From positions 682,001 through 746,000 of the forward strand of contig JAOSJP010000001.1 of NCBI GenBank assembly GCA_027494015.1: a stretch of 64,000 bases of DNA. The letters are read 5' to 3'. The first letter of the stretch is position 1. Each line of letters starts with the position of its first letter. Positions 54,593 to 63,090 of the stretch are shown here, piece after piece. This stretch comes from Anaerolineae bacterium (lineage in GTDB: Bacteria; Chloroflexota; Anaerolineae; Aggregatilineales; Aggregatilineaceae). The translations under genes and the position numbers were made by a program. The notes under the pieces were generated by a model. That model saw nothing but the letters and a program-made list of their open reading frames with translations. It was not told the DNA's origin and did no database searches.

Positions 54593-55786
54593 CTAATTCC
54601 CGGTCTCGCCTGGGGTGGATTGCTCAAGGCCGGGCGGTGGATTCGCCAGGCGGCGCTCGACCGGGTGGCGCGGTGCCAGACTCTCGTGCGTCAGCACGAT
54701 GGCCCCAATCATCGCCACGAGCAGCAGCAATGCCACCAGCTCGAAGGGCAGCACATAGTCCGTGAACAGCAGCCGCCCAATGTGCGTGGGGCTGCCAAAT
54801 GACGTGAGAGCCTTATCCTGCAGACTGATCACCACATCGGTGAAGGAGTTGTCCGGATGGCGCTGCTCGGCGAAGACCCACAGCACCAGCGTGTTCGCCT
54901 CCAGCGCCTGCTCAGGCAGCTCAGAGACGGGCGCTCGCTGGCTGCCGGTGGTGAAGAGCGCCACGTTGCGCGTCCCTTTCGACAGCTCGAACTCGCGCCC
55001 CTCGCCATAAGCAAGCGCGCTGACGAGCACTTCGTCGTAGACCTGATCGCGCACATCTACGAGCGGCCTGTCGGGCAGAGCATTGACAGCGACCAGGCGC
55101 AGCCCATCTTTCTTGCCGCTGAAGTCGAGGGTATGGGCAGCAGCCACCAGGCGCGCCCCCGGCACACCGATCCGGCCAATCGCCGTCAGCGAATACGCCT
55201 TGCCGCGCTCGATCGTCACTGGCTGGTCGAGCAGCGCGCCCGCGCTGGCCGGGTCGGCCCCCGCCTCGAAGATGGTAAGCTCGTACTCACCCTCGCGCCA
55301 GGGCACGAATTCGGTGGCGGCGCGGAACTGCACATCCTGCGCCACTGGCTCGCCGTCCAGGTAGACATCCGCGCTCGCCAGGCCATCGAGGACGTGCACC
55401 ACGCGCACCTGTGGCTCAGCCTTGCGTGGCTCCGTCCTGGTGATCTCCCCGTTGATCAGGGCTATGCTGACCGTGATCAGGAAGAGCAAGGCCATGATCA
55501 CCACCGCCGGAGCCAGCCAGCGGAAGCGCGACTGGATCGTGGGCAGCACGCGCTCGGCACCCAGGAGCATGATCACGAAGAGGAACAACACCATGATCGC
55601 GCCGGTGTACACCGTGATCTGCACCATGGCCAGGAACGGCGCATTGAGCATCAGGAACAGGAACGCGATACACATGAGGTTCAGAATCAGGAACAACGCG
55701 CTGTAGATCGCGTTCTCGCCGATGAGCATCAGCGCCGCCGAGATCAGCGCAATCGCCCCTACGATGATGAATAACGTAAGCTCCAT
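54593..55786 (-). CDS. nuoJ: NADH-quinone oxidoreductase subunit J with inserted DUF4397-like domain
   Basis: 397 residues, against about 170-200 in usual NuoJ. Helices 1-4 are normal (about 4-21, 27-48, 52-75, 91-111), including VQITVYTGAIMVLFLFVIML. Helix 5 is near 345-366 (PFELVALLLLVAMIGAIVLT). Between them, about residues 126-320 (DNA 54827-55411) form a beta-rich soluble domain. RVVHVLDGLASADVYLDGEP, then FVPWREGEYELTIFEAG and a second half with LRLVAVNALPDRPLVDVRDQ, match the DUF4397 pattern. Arginines between helices 3 and 4 and after helix 5 predict that the insert is extracytoplasmic. Frame and flanking helices are intact, so this is not a frameshift product. Confidence 0.92.
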   Translation of the reverse strand: MELTLFIIVGAIALISAALMLIGENAIYSALFLILNLMCIAFLFLMLNAPFLAMVQITVYTGAIMVLFLFVIMLLGAERVLPTIQSRFRWLAPAVVIMALLFLITVSIALINGEITRTEPRKAEPQVRVVHVLDGLASADVYLDGEPVAQDVQFRAATEFVPWREGEYELTIFEAGADPASAGALLDQPVTIERGKAYSLTAIGRIGVPGARLVAAAHTLDFSGKKDGLRLVAVNALPDRPLVDVRDQVYDEVLVSALAYGEGREFELSKGTRNVALFTTGSQRAPVSELPEQALEANTLVLWVFAEQRHPDNSFTDVVISLQDKALTSFGSPTHIGRLLFTDYVLPFELVALLLLVAMIGAIVLTHESLAPRHPVERRLANPPPGLEQSTPGETGN

Positions 55787-55916
55787 GATCTTGTCGTCCT
55801 GGTTCGTTCGACCCGTCGCGCCAAGTTACCCTGCTTCAATCCCCGGTGATGCGTTGCAGTGTAGCGCAAGATAAGAGCCAGGCCAAGCGCGCAGGCCTGC
55901 GCCCCACCTGCATGAA

Positions 55917-56411
55917 CTACTTCGGATCCTCCATCTGCGGGATCGAGCGCGTGAACTGCCCCGGCTCCGTCCGCTGCGGTGTGCCCTCCACCCCCGGCGG
56001 CAGCGGATCGAGCAGCATTTCCTTGACATAGATGGCGTCGCGACGATCGGCGAAGCTCAAGCGGTATTCGTGCTCCAACACAATCGCCTCGGTAGGGCAG
56101 GCATCCTCGCAGTAACCGCAGAAGATGCAGCGCAGCATGTTGATCTCGTAGGTCTTGGCGTAGCGCTCGCCGGGGCTGTAACGCTCCTCGTCGGTGTTCT
56201 CAGCCGCCTCAACCCAGATGGCGTCTGCCGGGCACGCCGCTGCGCAGAGCGCGCAGCCGATGCACTTCTCCAGGCCATTATCGTAACGCTTGAGGGCATG
56301 GCGTCCCTTGAAGCGCTCGCGCAAGGGACGCGCTTGCTCCGGGTACTGGATCGTGACCGGTCCCTCAAGCACATGCTTGAATGTCGTGGCAAACCCGCGT
56401 ACCAGATTCAT
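55917..56411 (-). CDS. nuoI: NADH-quinone oxidoreductase subunit I
   Basis: 164 residues, ferredoxin-like subunit carrying clusters N6a and N6b. Two C-x2-C-x2-C-x3-CP motifs are visible: CIGCALCAAACP and CIFCGYCEDACP. GGGGAG lies 6 bases before the ATG. A 130-base gap separates it from nuoJ downstream, holding nothing recognisable. Confidence 0.97.
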   Translation of the reverse strand: MNLVRGFATTFKHVLEGPVTIQYPEQARPLRERFKGRHALKRYDNGLEKCIGCALCAAACPADAIWVEAAENTDEERYSPGERYAKTYEINMLRCIFCGYCEDACPTEAIVLEHEYRLSFADRRDAIYVKEMLLDPLPPGVEGTPQRTEPGQFTRSIPQMEDPK

Positions 56412-56436
56412 CCATTACTCCCCTGACTCGAATCCC

Positions 56437-57798
56437 TTACCCCGAACCCGGCCTCTTTCCGCCAGGGCGCGACTTCTCGCCCTCTGCGCCGCTGCCCCTG
56501 CCAGAGACAGCGCGCGCCAGGGCCGCAGGCACGCCCAGCATCCTGTCGAACATCGCGAAAGCCGATTGTCCAGCCCTCGGCCCTCCAGAAAGCGAAACCA
56601 CCTCGACGCGCGGCGCGCTCAGCGGCTCTGGCTTGCGACCTACCTGCCCCAGCCAGTAAGATGCGCCAGCGACGAACAGCCCCCAGGCGATCACGGCCAT
56701 GATCAGCTTGGCCGAGCCGCCCGCTTCCTCATCCAGCACCACAGCAACCGCAGACCAGGCCACGGCCACCAGCGCGAAGGGCAACATCACCTTCCAGCCG
56801 AAAGCCATCAGCCGGTCGTAGCGAATGCGGGGCAGCGTGCCGCGCACCCAGATCATGACCACCAGCAGCACCACAACTTTCAGGCCGAATACCAGCGGGC
56901 CGAGCAGCGGCGCTTGGTCCACATAGGCGAAGTGATAGCCGCCGAAGTACATGGCCGCGCCGATCGCGCTCACCGCGATCATGCCGATGTACTCGGCCAG
57001 GAAGAACATGGCGAACTTCATGCCGCTGTATTCCGAGTGATAGCCGGCGGTCAGTTCCTGCTCGGCTTCAGGCATGTCAAATGGCGCGCGGTTCACCTCT
57101 GCCAGCAGCGCAATCGCCATGATCGCCGCCGCCATCGGATTCTGGAAGACGAACCAGCCCAGGATCGGCGCGTCGTTCTGGGCGTTTATGATGTCACCGA
57201 CGCTCATCGAGCCAGCCAGCATCACCGGCACCACCATCGCCAGGCCCATGCTCAGCTCGTAGCTGACCATCTGCGCGGACGAGCGCAACCCGCCCAACAT
57301 CGCATACTTGTTATTGCTCGACCAGCCAGCCAATACAACCCCATAGATGCCAATGCTGGTGATCCCTAGCAGCCACAGCACGCCCACGTTGACATCAATC
57401 AGCCCCTGCGACAGGCGATACCACTTGCCGTCGAACCAGGGCACGGCGATCTTCGGGCCGAAGGGCACCACCGCCAGCACGATCAACGCCGGCACGGTCT
57501 TGATCACCGGCGCAGCCCAGAAGACCAGCTTCTCCGCGCGGGCCGGCGTGATGTCCTCCTTGAAGATGAGCTTGATCCCATCGGCAATGGGTTGCAGCAG
57601 GCCGTAGGGTCCCGCGCGGTTCGGCCCCACACGCGCCTGAAGAAACGCCAGAAAGCGCCGCTCAAGGACCGTCGTGTAGGCGAAGCCGGTGAGCAGCACG
57701 ACGAACAGGACCAGGCTCGTCATGATCGAGTGAATCACCGTGCACGTGGTCTGACCGGCGCACTCTACTACAATGCTCGATTCTCCTGGGCCAAACAT
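56437..57798 (-). CDS. nuoH: NADH-quinone oxidoreductase subunit H with C-terminal extension
   Basis: 453 residues, against about 320-350 usually. The core has ERRFLAFLQARVGPNRAGPY, LLQPIADGIKLIFKEDI and NRAPFDMPEAEQELTAGYHS, the quinone-site region with conserved acidic residues, plus eight helices. Beyond the last helix a tail of about 70 residues is rich in Gly/Arg/Ser (SGRGSGAEGEKSRPGGKRPG). The start is uncertain; the ATG at 57798 is 7 bases past the nuoG stop with GGAGGG inside the end of nuoG. Confidence 0.95.
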   Translation of the reverse strand: MFGPGESSIVVECAGQTTCTVIHSIMTSLVLFVVLLTGFAYTTVLERRFLAFLQARVGPNRAGPYGLLQPIADGIKLIFKEDITPARAEKLVFWAAPVIKTVPALIVLAVVPFGPKIAVPWFDGKWYRLSQGLIDVNVGVLWLLGITSIGIYGVVLAGWSSNNKYAMLGGLRSSAQMVSYELSMGLAMVVPVMLAGSMSVGDIINAQNDAPILGWFVFQNPMAAAIMAIALLAEVNRAPFDMPEAEQELTAGYHSEYSGMKFAMFFLAEYIGMIAVSAIGAAMYFGGYHFAYVDQAPLLGPLVFGLKVVVLLVVMIWVRGTLPRIRYDRLMAFGWKVMLPFALVAVAWSAVAVVLDEEAGGSAKLIMAVIAWGLFVAGASYWLGQVGRKPEPLSAPRVEVVSLSGGPRAGQSAFAMFDRMLGVPAALARAVSGRGSGAEGEKSRPGGKRPGSG

Positions 57799-57805
57799 CG
57801 CGGGA

Positions 57806-60388
57806 CTATCCCTCCATCTTCTGCACGACGCACTCGACCAGCGTGGCCGGAACGGGCGTCGCGCCCAGACGCTGCGGGACGAGTATGGTGCCCGCCGGAG
57901 CGTGACCGTTGACGCGGGCTTCGGCGGCCATCTGCACGCCGTCTGCCGTCAGCAGCACGGCGTCGCCCTCGGCGATGCCCAGTGCCTCGGCGTCCTCCAC
58001 ACTCAACTCCACATACGGCGCGGGCACGCGCTGATGCATGATCGCGCTCGGCGCGAACAACGGCTCCCGGTTGTACAGCAGGCGCACCGGCACCGCCGCC
58101 AATCCGTCGAGCCTGGGCCTGGCAACCTGCACTGGCCGGACTGTCAGGCTGTACTTCTCCTTCTCAGCGTTCGTCGCCCACTGCACGCCCAGCCCGCCGC
58201 GATTCGCATAGGCTGTGCCGCCATAGTACATATCCTGGCCACCCACGAGAGGGAACTGCGGCTCGACATATGCCAGGTTCGGATAGCTCATCTCCGCATA
58301 GCGCAGCACATGCTGCGTGATGTCACGCATGACCAGACCGGGCGCGATACGTGGCTTTGCCCCACCGGGCATGAGCGAACTGGCATGGGCGAACACCTTC
58401 CACGCGGGCAGCGTGCCCTCCAGCGGCGTCTGCGCCATATAGAAGCGCTGCACGCGGCGCAGGCCGTTGGTGAAGGTGCCCTCGCGCTCGGCAAAGCTCT
58501 GCACAGGCAGGAGCACATGCGCCTTCCCCGCAGTGGGCGTCATGAACTGCGTCGCCAGCACGACGAACTTCGCGCCCGCCAGAACCTCGGCCATCTGCGC
58601 GTCCTCGGCCACCGGATCAGCTTCGGCGATGATCCACATGGCGGGCCGCTGCGCGATCAGATCGTTGGTCGCCCCCGGCCCAAAGCCCATGTCCAGCGCG
58701 CCCTGCATGTTCGCGCCGGGCCACACCGGGATCAGGCCGTTGTTGGGACGCCCGGCGTGCCCCGTGATGACCAGCAGGTTGGCCGCCGCCTGCATCAGCT
58801 CGCCGTGCTGCGCCAGCGTCACGCCTTCGCCGCCGACGAACACGACCAGGTCCTTCGCGCCCAGCAGAGCCTGCGCCGCCTCCGCGTAGGGCTTGGGGAC
58901 GCGCGCCCCTTTCAGGCTGGCGTCGAACTCGGCGAACCCCTCAGCGCGCGCTGCGACGAACTCCTCATCAAGCGCCTTGCCGCGCCGGGCCATGACCGCG
59001 AAGCTGTTGAGCACGGTCACCGCCTCGCCATAGGGGTAGTGCAGCGCCGCCGTCGCGTAGCGGTCGAGCTTGGTTGCCCGTCCATTGGCAACCACCACCT
59101 TCGCTCCACGATCGGCAGCCTGCTTGACTTGCAGCCACCAGATCGGCGCTTCTTCGTCCAGGTCGGACGCGATGACCAGAATTGCGCTATCCGGGCCGAG
59201 GTCTTGCAGGCGGGTGCCCACGCCGACCCCCACCTGGGTCACCTGCTCGATGCCGCCCATTGTCGCCGGCCAGACCCCCAGCGGGCAGTCAGCGTGCGTC
59301 AGCCGGGCGAGCTTGCGCAGTTCCCACAAGTCTTCGTTCGACAGGCTGGTTCCCGCCAGGAACCCGGCTCCGCTGCCGTGACGGGCAAGCTGTGCGGCAA
59401 TCTCGCCGTAAGCCACTTCCCACTCGACAGGCACCCACTCCCCGTCGCGGCGGATCATCGGCTGCGTCAGGCGCTCCTCCGAGCGGCTGTGGTGGTGCCC
59501 AAAGCGTCCTTTGTCGCAGATCCAGATCTCGTTGACGGCTTCGTTCTGGCGCGGCATGATGCGCTTGATCATCTTCCTGCCGCCGAAGTCGCGGTCGAGC
59601 CGCGTGCCGGCGCTGATGTTGCACCCCACCGGGCAGTGCGGGCAGATGCTCGCCACCTCGTCCATCTCCCAGGGGCGCGCGCCGAAGCGAAAGTCCGTCG
59701 TCGTCAGCGCTCCCACCGGGCAGATGTCAGTCGTGTTGCCGCTGAATTTCGTATCAAACGGCGGATCGCTGACGGTGATGATCTGCAAGCGCCGCCCGCG
59801 CTCGTAGAAGGCCAGCACGTCATCGCCCACGATCTCGTCGCAGAAGCGGATGCACCGTGCGCACTGGATGCACCGCTCGCGGTCCAGGTAGATCAACTCG
59901 CCCAGCGGCATCTGCTTGGCCAGGTGCATCTTGTCGTCATAGATGAACCGCGACACCCCCGGGCCATAGGCCATCGTCAGGTCCTGCAGCGGGCACTCAC
60001 CACCCTTGTCGCAGATGGGGCAATCCAGCGGGTGGCTGGTCAGCAGGAATTCCAGAACGTTAAAGCGCGCCTGGGCGACCGCCGCCGAATCCGAGCGCAC
60101 CACCATGCCAGGGCTGGTTTCCTGCGTGCACGCGGTCTGCAGCTTGGGAAACCAGCGCACGACTGGCTGCCCGTTCTCGTCGCGCTCCGGCTGGCCAGTC
60201 TCGCGGTTGATGGCCAGTGTGCCCAGTTCTACGAGACACAAACGGCACATGCCCACCGGATCGAGCTTGGGATGGTAGCAGAACACGGGGATGTCAATCC
60301 CGTGCATTTTCGCCGCATCAACCAGGTTCATTCCCCTGGGAACCTGGTAGTCCTGACCGTCAATGGTGATCGTAATGGTTTCGGTCAT
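57806..60388 (-). CDS. nuoG: NADH-quinone oxidoreductase subunit G
   Basis: 860 residues. The N-terminal [2Fe-2S] ferredoxin domain has CYHPKLDPVGMCRLCLVEL, followed by the N5 motif HPLDCPICDKGGECPLQD and the N4 motif CIQCARCIRFCDEIVG. The molybdopterin-type domain contains CPHCPVGCN with a fourth Cys in WICDKGRFG, the pattern of the extra N7-type cluster found only in some bacteria. GAGGAG lies about 5 bases before the ATG at 60388. Confidence 0.96.
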   Translation of the reverse strand: MTETITITIDGQDYQVPRGMNLVDAAKMHGIDIPVFCYHPKLDPVGMCRLCLVELGTLAINRETGQPERDENGQPVVRWFPKLQTACTQETSPGMVVRSDSAAVAQARFNVLEFLLTSHPLDCPICDKGGECPLQDLTMAYGPGVSRFIYDDKMHLAKQMPLGELIYLDRERCIQCARCIRFCDEIVGDDVLAFYERGRRLQIITVSDPPFDTKFSGNTTDICPVGALTTTDFRFGARPWEMDEVASICPHCPVGCNISAGTRLDRDFGGRKMIKRIMPRQNEAVNEIWICDKGRFGHHHSRSEERLTQPMIRRDGEWVPVEWEVAYGEIAAQLARHGSGAGFLAGTSLSNEDLWELRKLARLTHADCPLGVWPATMGGIEQVTQVGVGVGTRLQDLGPDSAILVIASDLDEEAPIWWLQVKQAADRGAKVVVANGRATKLDRYATAALHYPYGEAVTVLNSFAVMARRGKALDEEFVAARAEGFAEFDASLKGARVPKPYAEAAQALLGAKDLVVFVGGEGVTLAQHGELMQAAANLLVITGHAGRPNNGLIPVWPGANMQGALDMGFGPGATNDLIAQRPAMWIIAEADPVAEDAQMAEVLAGAKFVVLATQFMTPTAGKAHVLLPVQSFAEREGTFTNGLRRVQRFYMAQTPLEGTLPAWKVFAHASSLMPGGAKPRIAPGLVMRDITQHVLRYAEMSYPNLAYVEPQFPLVGGQDMYYGGTAYANRGGLGVQWATNAEKEKYSLTVRPVQVARPRLDGLAAVPVRLLYNREPLFAPSAIMHQRVPAPYVELSVEDAEALGIAEGDAVLLTADGVQMAAEARVNGHAPAGTILVPQRLGATPVPATLVECVVQKMEG

Positions 60389-60430
60389 ATCGCTCCTCAA
60401 GAGCCAGAGCCTTGGGGTATACCAAGCCTG

Positions 60431-60718
60431 CTACGAACCTTGCGGTGCCTGACCGCACTGGCGCAGCCCGGCGTCAGCCCGGTCTATGTACGACTGGTAG
60501 ATGTAGCCCCAGGCGCTACCCTGGTAGGCCTGAGCGGCCAATGCCCGCGCCCGCGCAAAGTCCTTCCTGGCGTGGGGAAGCTGCCCGCAGGCCAGCCATT
60601 CCTCGCCGCGCAGCAGGTAGTTGACGGGCGCGTCCGGGTTGGCAGTGATCAGCCACGACAGCACAGCGATCTGCGCCCTGCGCGTGGGTTTCGCGCCACC
60701 CGCTCTCTCCCGCCCCAT
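60431..60718 (-). CDS. small TPR-like protein encoded inside the complex I operon
   Basis: 95 residues between nuoF and nuoG. NYLLRGEEWLACGQLPHARK and DFARARALAAQAYQ look like one and a half tetratricopeptide motifs, preceded by a helix AQIAVLSWLITANPDAPVNY. AAGGGG lies 8 bases before the ATG, and spacing to both neighbours is short (27 and 42 bases), supporting a real gene. It is not a known complex I subunit; an assembly or stability role is inference. Confidence 0.65.
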   Translation of the reverse strand: MGRERAGGAKPTRRAQIAVLSWLITANPDAPVNYLLRGEEWLACGQLPHARKDFARARALAAQAYQGSAWGYIYQSYIDRADAGLRQCGQAPQGS

Positions 60719-60745
60719 GTGCCAGACCCCTTCCCAAGCCTGGGG

Positions 60746-62023
60746 TCACGCTTCCGCCGCGACAGGCTCCGCCAGGCCGATGTACTGCTCGTACTCCTCG
60801 CGGAACTGCCGTACCGTGCTCAGCACGGGGTTGCAGGCGAAATCGCCCAGGGCGCACAGCACCAGCCCCATGATCTGCTGCGGGACCTTCTCCAGCAGTT
60901 CCAGGTCGTGCGCCGTCCCTTCGCCGCGCAGAATGCGCTCGTAGATTCTGTCGAGCCAGTAGGTCCCCTCGCGGCAAGGCGTGCACTTGCCACAGCTTTC
61001 GTGCCTGAAGAAGTGAGTCATCTTGGCAGCAGCCCAGACCATGTCGGTGTCTTCGTCCATCAGGATGAACGACGCCGACCCCAGCGTGCTGCCCAGCGCG
61101 GCCACGCTCTCATACGTCAGCGGCGCGTCGAGCACCTCTTCAGTGGCGCGCAGCACCGGGCCGCTGGCTCCCGACGGCAGGATGCCCTTGAGCTTCTTCC
61201 CGTTGGGAACACCGCCCGCCTGCTCGTAGATCAGCTCGCGGAAGGTGATGCCCAGCGGCAGCTCGTAGTTGCCGGGGCGCTCCACATGCCCACTCATGCA
61301 GAAGATCTTCGGGCCAGGGCTTTCCGGCGTGCCGATGGCCTTGTAAGCGTCTGCGCCATTCAGGATGATCCAGGGCACGTTGGCCAGCGTCTCGACGTTG
61401 TTGACCACCGTCGGCGCGTAGTACAGGCCGCCGCCGACCTGCGCCGGGAACGGCGGGCGCACGCGCGGCTGACCGAGCAACCCCTGCACGCTGTTGAGCA
61501 GCGCGCTCTCTTCGCCACAGATGTACGCGCCCGCACCCAGGTGCACATAAACCGGGCAACTCCACCCGCTGCCGAGGATATTCTCGCCAGCCAGGTTCGC
61601 CTGGCGCGCCTCCTCGATGCGTTCTTCCAGAGCGTGGGCCAGGTCCCAGAACTCCCCGCGACAGTAGATGTAGACCGCCGTCGCCTGAATGGCATAGGCC
61701 GCGATCAGCGCGCCTTCGATCACCTGATGCGGGTTCTTCTCCAGCAGTTCGCGATCTTTGAAGGTGCCCGGCTCGCTCTCGTCGGCGTTGACCGTCACGT
61801 ATTTCGCCGACGCGCCTTTGGGGATGAACGACCATTTTCGCCCGGTCGGGAACCCCGCGCCGCCGCGCCCACGCAGGTTGGACGCCGAGACAATCTGGAT
61901 CACTTCGTCAGGTGACAGGTCATTGACTGCGCGCTTCAGGGCGTCGTAACCGCCGTTCGCCACGTAGGTATCAAACTGCCAGATGTCGGCTATGTCACGG
62001 TCGCGCAGCAGAATATGTGCCAT
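60746..62023 (-). CDS. nuoF: NADH-quinone oxidoreductase subunit F
   Basis: 425 residues, binds NADH and FMN and cluster N3. FMN/NADH motifs: GRGGAGFPTGRKW, NADESEPGTFKDRELLE and GAGAYICGEESALLNSVQG. The N3 motif is ESCGKCTPCREGTYWL, with the fourth Cys in LCALGDFACNPV. I chose the ATG at 62023; the frame extends to 62074, and a TTG three codons upstream with AGGA is another option. Confidence 0.96.
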   Translation of the reverse strand: MAHILLRDRDIADIWQFDTYVANGGYDALKRAVNDLSPDEVIQIVSASNLRGRGGAGFPTGRKWSFIPKGASAKYVTVNADESEPGTFKDRELLEKNPHQVIEGALIAAYAIQATAVYIYCRGEFWDLAHALEERIEEARQANLAGENILGSGWSCPVYVHLGAGAYICGEESALLNSVQGLLGQPRVRPPFPAQVGGGLYYAPTVVNNVETLANVPWIILNGADAYKAIGTPESPGPKIFCMSGHVERPGNYELPLGITFRELIYEQAGGVPNGKKLKGILPSGASGPVLRATEEVLDAPLTYESVAALGSTLGSASFILMDEDTDMVWAAAKMTHFFRHESCGKCTPCREGTYWLDRIYERILRGEGTAHDLELLEKVPQQIMGLVLCALGDFACNPVLSTVRQFREEYEQYIGLAEPVAAEA

Positions 62024-62091
62024 TGTCGTCAAAACCCCGTTCCTGTGCGGGTCTCCCGCGTCAGTCAGCAGCAATGCTCCCAGTGTCCCGT

Positions 62092-62538
62092 TCAGACCTC
62101 ATCATCGTCACGCTTGATCAAATAATGAATGTCGGGATACACCGTATAGCCAGCTCCTTGAAAGAGCGCCATGCTCGGCGCATTCCAGTCTTCGATCAGC
62201 GCCGCGATGATCCCTATCCCCTGGGCGCGCAACAGGCGCTCCGCTTCAACAATGAGGCGCTTGCCAACGCCGCACCGCCGGAAGGCCGGGTGAACCGCCA
62301 GCCGGTTGATCCACCCCTTGCGCCCGTCATGCGTCACCACCGCAACGCCCACAAGCGCTCCCGCAGCGCGCAGACCGATCACCGTCTGCGTGCCCCCGGC
62401 AAGCTGCCGGGCGAACTGCTCAGCGCTGTCGCGCCCCGCCGGGCGGATGTGCAGCCCGGCCTGCCGCCAGAGCGCGAGCACGCTCTCATAGTCGGCGGCG
62501 GACAGAACTGCCAGGTTGAGTTCATCCCCCGCGACCAT
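62092..62538 (-). CDS. GNAT family N-acetyltransferase inside the complex I operon
   Basis: 148 residues. The acetyl-CoA loop is in INRLAVHPAFRRCGVGKRLI, followed by EDWNAPSMALFQGAGYTVYP and a core beta strand VIGLRAAGALVGVAVVTHDG. It lies between nuoE (9 bases upstream) and nuoF, same strand. It could be a passenger gene or might acetylate a protein of this pathway; nothing in the sequence names the substrate. Confidence 0.88.
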   Translation of the reverse strand: MVAGDELNLAVLSAADYESVLALWRQAGLHIRPAGRDSAEQFARQLAGGTQTVIGLRAAGALVGVAVVTHDGRKGWINRLAVHPAFRRCGVGKRLIVEAERLLRAQGIGIIAALIEDWNAPSMALFQGAGYTVYPDIHYLIKRDDDEV

Positions 62539-62547
62539 CGGCCTGCG

Positions 62548-63048
62548 TCACCCGTCCACCCCATCGCCTCGGCTGGCTTCGGCGCGCCATTGCTCAACGA
62601 GCGCCTTGACCTTCTCCAGGTCCAGGTTCTCATGATAGTGGAAATTGCACTGAAGCATGGGCGCTTTGTCGCACGCGGCCAGGCACATCACCGGCTCGAC
62701 AGTGAACAGGCCATCTTCGGTGGTCCCGCCGTGTTTGTCCAACCCCAGATACGCGCAAAGCTCGCTGAAGAACTCGTCAGCGCCGCGCAGCGCGCACGGC
62801 AGATCGGTGCACACCTGCAGCCAGAACTTCCCTTTGGGCTTCTCGGAGTACATCGTATAGAAGCCGGCAATGGACTGCACCTGAGTCGGATCAACATCGC
62901 ACAACTCAGCGACTTCGTGCAGCACCTCTTCTGAGAGCCAGCCGTATTCCTCTTGCGCCAGGTAGAGCAGCGCCATCACCCCGGAACGCCTATCCGGATA
63001 CTTGGCGAAGATCTTCTCGATGCGCTCAGCATGTTTCTCAGCCAGCAC
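62548..63048 (-). CDS. nuoE: NADH-quinone oxidoreductase subunit E
   Basis: 166 residues, thioredoxin-like [2Fe-2S] subunit (cluster N1a). The ligands appear as C-x4-C in VCTDLPCAL and C-x3-C in VMCLAACDKAPM. The N-terminal helical part has SGVMALLYLAQEEYGWLSEE. The start is GTG at 63048 with GGGAG about 7 bases upstream. A basal chain of short gaps links it to nuoD and the GNAT gene. Confidence 0.96.
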   Translation of the reverse strand: MLAEKHAERIEKIFAKYPDRRSGVMALLYLAQEEYGWLSEEVLHEVAELCDVDPTQVQSIAGFYTMYSEKPKGKFWLQVCTDLPCALRGADEFFSELCAYLGLDKHGGTTEDGLFTVEPVMCLAACDKAPMLQCNFHYHENLDLEKVKALVEQWRAEASRGDGVDG

Positions 63049-63090
63049 GCCACTACTCCCGTTTTGGTGCTCGCCAGTCCGGGCCGGCCA

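Noticed and set aside
52029..54596. A plus-strand open frame of 855 codons opposite nuoL and nuoK
   Set aside because: Antisense shadow; biased His/Gln/Arg composition and no start context.
57773..61915. A very long open frame (about 1380 codons) on the plus strand opposite nuoG and nuoF
   Set aside because: It is fully antisense to two unmistakable complex I genes, is rich in His/Arg/Gln as expected for the shadow frame of high-GC genes, and shows no domain.
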